Shown: one piece after another, positions 62,280 through 64,000 of the stretch | Numbering within the stretch: position 1 is the stretch's first letter | Layout: each line of letters starts with the position of its first letter | From: an uncultured Lachnospiraceae bacterium | GTDB taxonomy: Bacteria; Bacillota; Clostridia; Lachnospirales; Lachnospiraceae | Length of the DNA stretch: 64,000 nt | NCBI GenBank assembly: GCA_947363565.1 | Contig: CANAPP010000007.1 | Coordinates: 1-64,000 of the forward strand | Direction of reading: 5' to 3' | The notes under the pieces: generated by a model | Told to the model about the DNA's origin: nothing | Database searches by the model: none | Seen by the model: the letters and a program-made list of their open reading frames with translations, nothing else | Program-made: the position numbers and the translations under genes

Positions 62280-63181
62280 TGAAAATAGGTTCCCATGTAG
62301 GAATGAGCGGCAAGGACATGCTGCTTGGCTCGGCAAAAGAGGCTGTCTCTTACGGCGCCAACACATTCATGTTCTATACCGGAGCACCACAGAATACAAG
62401 ACGAAAGGATATCAGCGAGCTGAATATTGATGCCGCCTGGACATATATGGAGAAGCACGGCATCCATGAAGTTGTCGTACATGCTCCGTATATCATCAAT
62501 CTGGGTAATGCAGTCAAGCCGGAGACTTACGAGCTTGCCGTGAATTTTCTGCGAACGGAGATTGCGCGCACCGAAGCCTGCAAAAGCAAAGTCCTGATCC
62601 TCCATCCCGGCGCCCACGTAGGCGAAGGTACAGATACCGGCACAAGTCAGATCATCAAAGGACTTAACGAAGTACTCACCAAGGATACGAATCTTTACAT
62701 CGCCCTGGAGACGATGGCAGGAAAAGGCTCGGAGGTTGGACGCTCTTTTGAAGAGCTTGCACGCATCTACGACGGCGTGACCTTTAGTGACAAGCTCCGC
62801 GTCTGCTTCGACACCTGCCACACCCATGACAGCGGCTATGACATCATCCACGATTTTGACGGCGTTATCGGTGAATTCGACCGGATGATCGGAAAAGATC
62901 AGATTGCCGTCTTCCATATCAATGACACGAAAAATCCTGTGGGCGCAAAAAAAGACCGCCATGAGAATATCGGATTCGGAGAGATTGGATTCGACGCACT
63001 GTCCTATATCGTGCACCATCCGGATTTTCAGGATGTACCGAAGATCTTAGAGACGCCCTACATCCCTTCCCCCACGAAGGCGAAGAAAGCTTACGCACCC
63101 TACAGACATGAGATTGAGATGCTTCTTGAAAATAGATTCGACCCGGAGATGAAAGAAAAAATCATTGCGGAAAATGAATAA
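62279..63181 (+). CDS. nfo: Deoxyribonuclease IV (AP endonuclease)
   Basis: [80 protein letters not shown]. Confidence 0.98.
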   Translation: MKIGSHVGMSGKDMLLGSAKEAVSYGANTFMFYTGAPQNTRRKDISELNIDAAWTYMEKHGIHEVVVHAPYIINLGNAVKPETYELAVNFLRTEIARTEACKSKVLILHPGAHVGEGTDTGTSQIIKGLNEVLTKDTNLYIALETMAGKGSEVGRSFEELARIYDGVTFSDKLRVCFDTCHTHDSGYDIIHDFDGVIGEFDRMIGKDQIAVFHINDTKNPVGAKKDRHENIGFGEIGFDALSYIVHHPDFQDVPKILETPYIPSPTKAKKAYAPYRHEIEMLLENRFDPEMKEKIIAENE

Positions 63182-63190
63182 GAAGTGAAC

Positions 63191-63298
63191 GCAAGGAGGG
63201 TGCTGCAAAATGCAGAATTTCCGCGGTATATAGCGTCGGCGCATAATTCGCCATGCTATATCTTGTGAGACTTAAGCATTTTGCAGCACCCTCTTTGC
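63191..63298. repeat. Nested ~108-bp imperfect palindrome between convergent genes
   Basis: GCAAGGAGGGTGCTGCAAAATGC (63191-63213) vs inverted copy GCATTTTGCAGCACCCTCTTTGC (63276-63298), 22/23 match; inner ATATAGC/GCTATAT and GGCG/CGCC pairs. Confidence 0.85.
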
Positions 63299-63320
63299 AT
63301 TTAAATCCCAAAATATCCCC

Positions 63321-63998
63321 TTACTGCCCACAGACTTCCAGGATCTTATCCGCCGCACGCTCCGCCCCGCCGCACGTTCTAAACCCTTCCGATATCTTCC
63401 CCGCATTTTCCCTAAATGCCTTCTCCTCCATCACCCGCCTTACCGCCTTAAGGACAGCCGCCGGCTCCGCGCGCTCAAGCAAAATCCCGGCGCCAAGTTC
63501 TGCCGCCCTCCTTGCCACGCCCCGCTGCTCGGAGGTCTGGGGCAGCAGGACAAGGGGAACGCCGAAATACAGGCTCTCATTCACGCTGTTCATCCCGCAG
63601 TGGGAGAGAAATACATCCGCTTTCTTAAGCACCCCGATCTGGTCAACCTCCCGATACACCGTTATGTCTGCGTAAATCTCTTCGGACAGAGAGTCTGCCC
63701 GAAGACTCCCCGCCCGCAGGTTACCTGCCCGCAAGCACTCCGCCAGTTCTTCAAGTTTACGGACATCCACCGCATTTCCCACAGACAGGACCACCTGGTA
63801 ATCCGTACCCGCCAACGCCCGGATGCACTGTTCGTAAAACGGCAGCATATCATTATTGACCGTTCCCATGGAAATATAAAGGAGCTTATCCCGGGTCTTT
63901 ACAATCTCCTCCCTGGCCGGGCGCACAGATGCCCCTACAAATGCATATTTGTCTGAAAATGTCTCCGCACACGGCTGAAACTCTGGGGAGGTATACAC
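63321..63998 (-). CDS. MGT-type glycosyltransferase, partial (5' end beyond window)
   Basis: VFLSHCGMNSVNESLYFGVPLVLLPQTSEQRGVARRAAELGAG donor-binding motif. Confidence 0.88.
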   Translation of the reverse strand: MYTSPEFQPCAETFSDKYAFVGASVRPAREEIVKTRDKLLYISMGTVNNDMLPFYEQCIRALAGTDYQVVLSVGNAVDVRKLEELAECLRAGNLRAGSLRADSLSEEIYADITVYREVDQIGVLKKADVFLSHCGMNSVNESLYFGVPLVLLPQTSEQRGVARRAAELGAGILLERAEPAAVLKAVRRVMEEKAFRENAGKISEGFRTCGGAERAADKILEVCGQ

Positions 63999-64000
63999 GA

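Overview
This 64 kb window looks like a chromosomal segment of a gut-type Lachnospiraceae/Clostridia (Firmicutes); the taxonomy is inferred from gene content and order only. Most of it is housekeeping: metA, thrS, purA, glnS, cysE-cysS-mrnC-rlmB-sigH, ispF, gdhA, purL, argS, nfo, and tRNA-Thr/Met/Val. The first ~5.7 kb is accessory and eroded. It holds a MATE transporter gene split by a ~1.7 kb IS1634-like element with terminal inverted repeats, a 7-bp target duplication and a decayed transposase. The MATE 3' end is joined tail-to-tail to a broken pyrD remnant. Next come a rifampin ADP-ribosyltransferase (Arr) homologue and several small DUF/GNAT genes. Other accessory loci are a GGDEF gene with a multi-repeat/SH3b lipoprotein, an AgrA/AgrC-like pair without agrBD, and a VanRS-like pair next to an ABC exporter with an unlisted 51-aa membrane ORF. 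Two T-box leaders (thrS and cysE-cysS) are recognisable with plausible Thr ACC and Cys UGC specifiers. The least explained signals are non-coding: a terminator-containing leader of gdhA, a hairpin-rich leader with mutually exclusive pairings upstream of nfo, and a ~108 bp nested palindrome after nfo. I found no CRISPR array, prophage or obvious multi-gene defence system. All functional calls rest on reading the sequence and recalling families; no searches were run.
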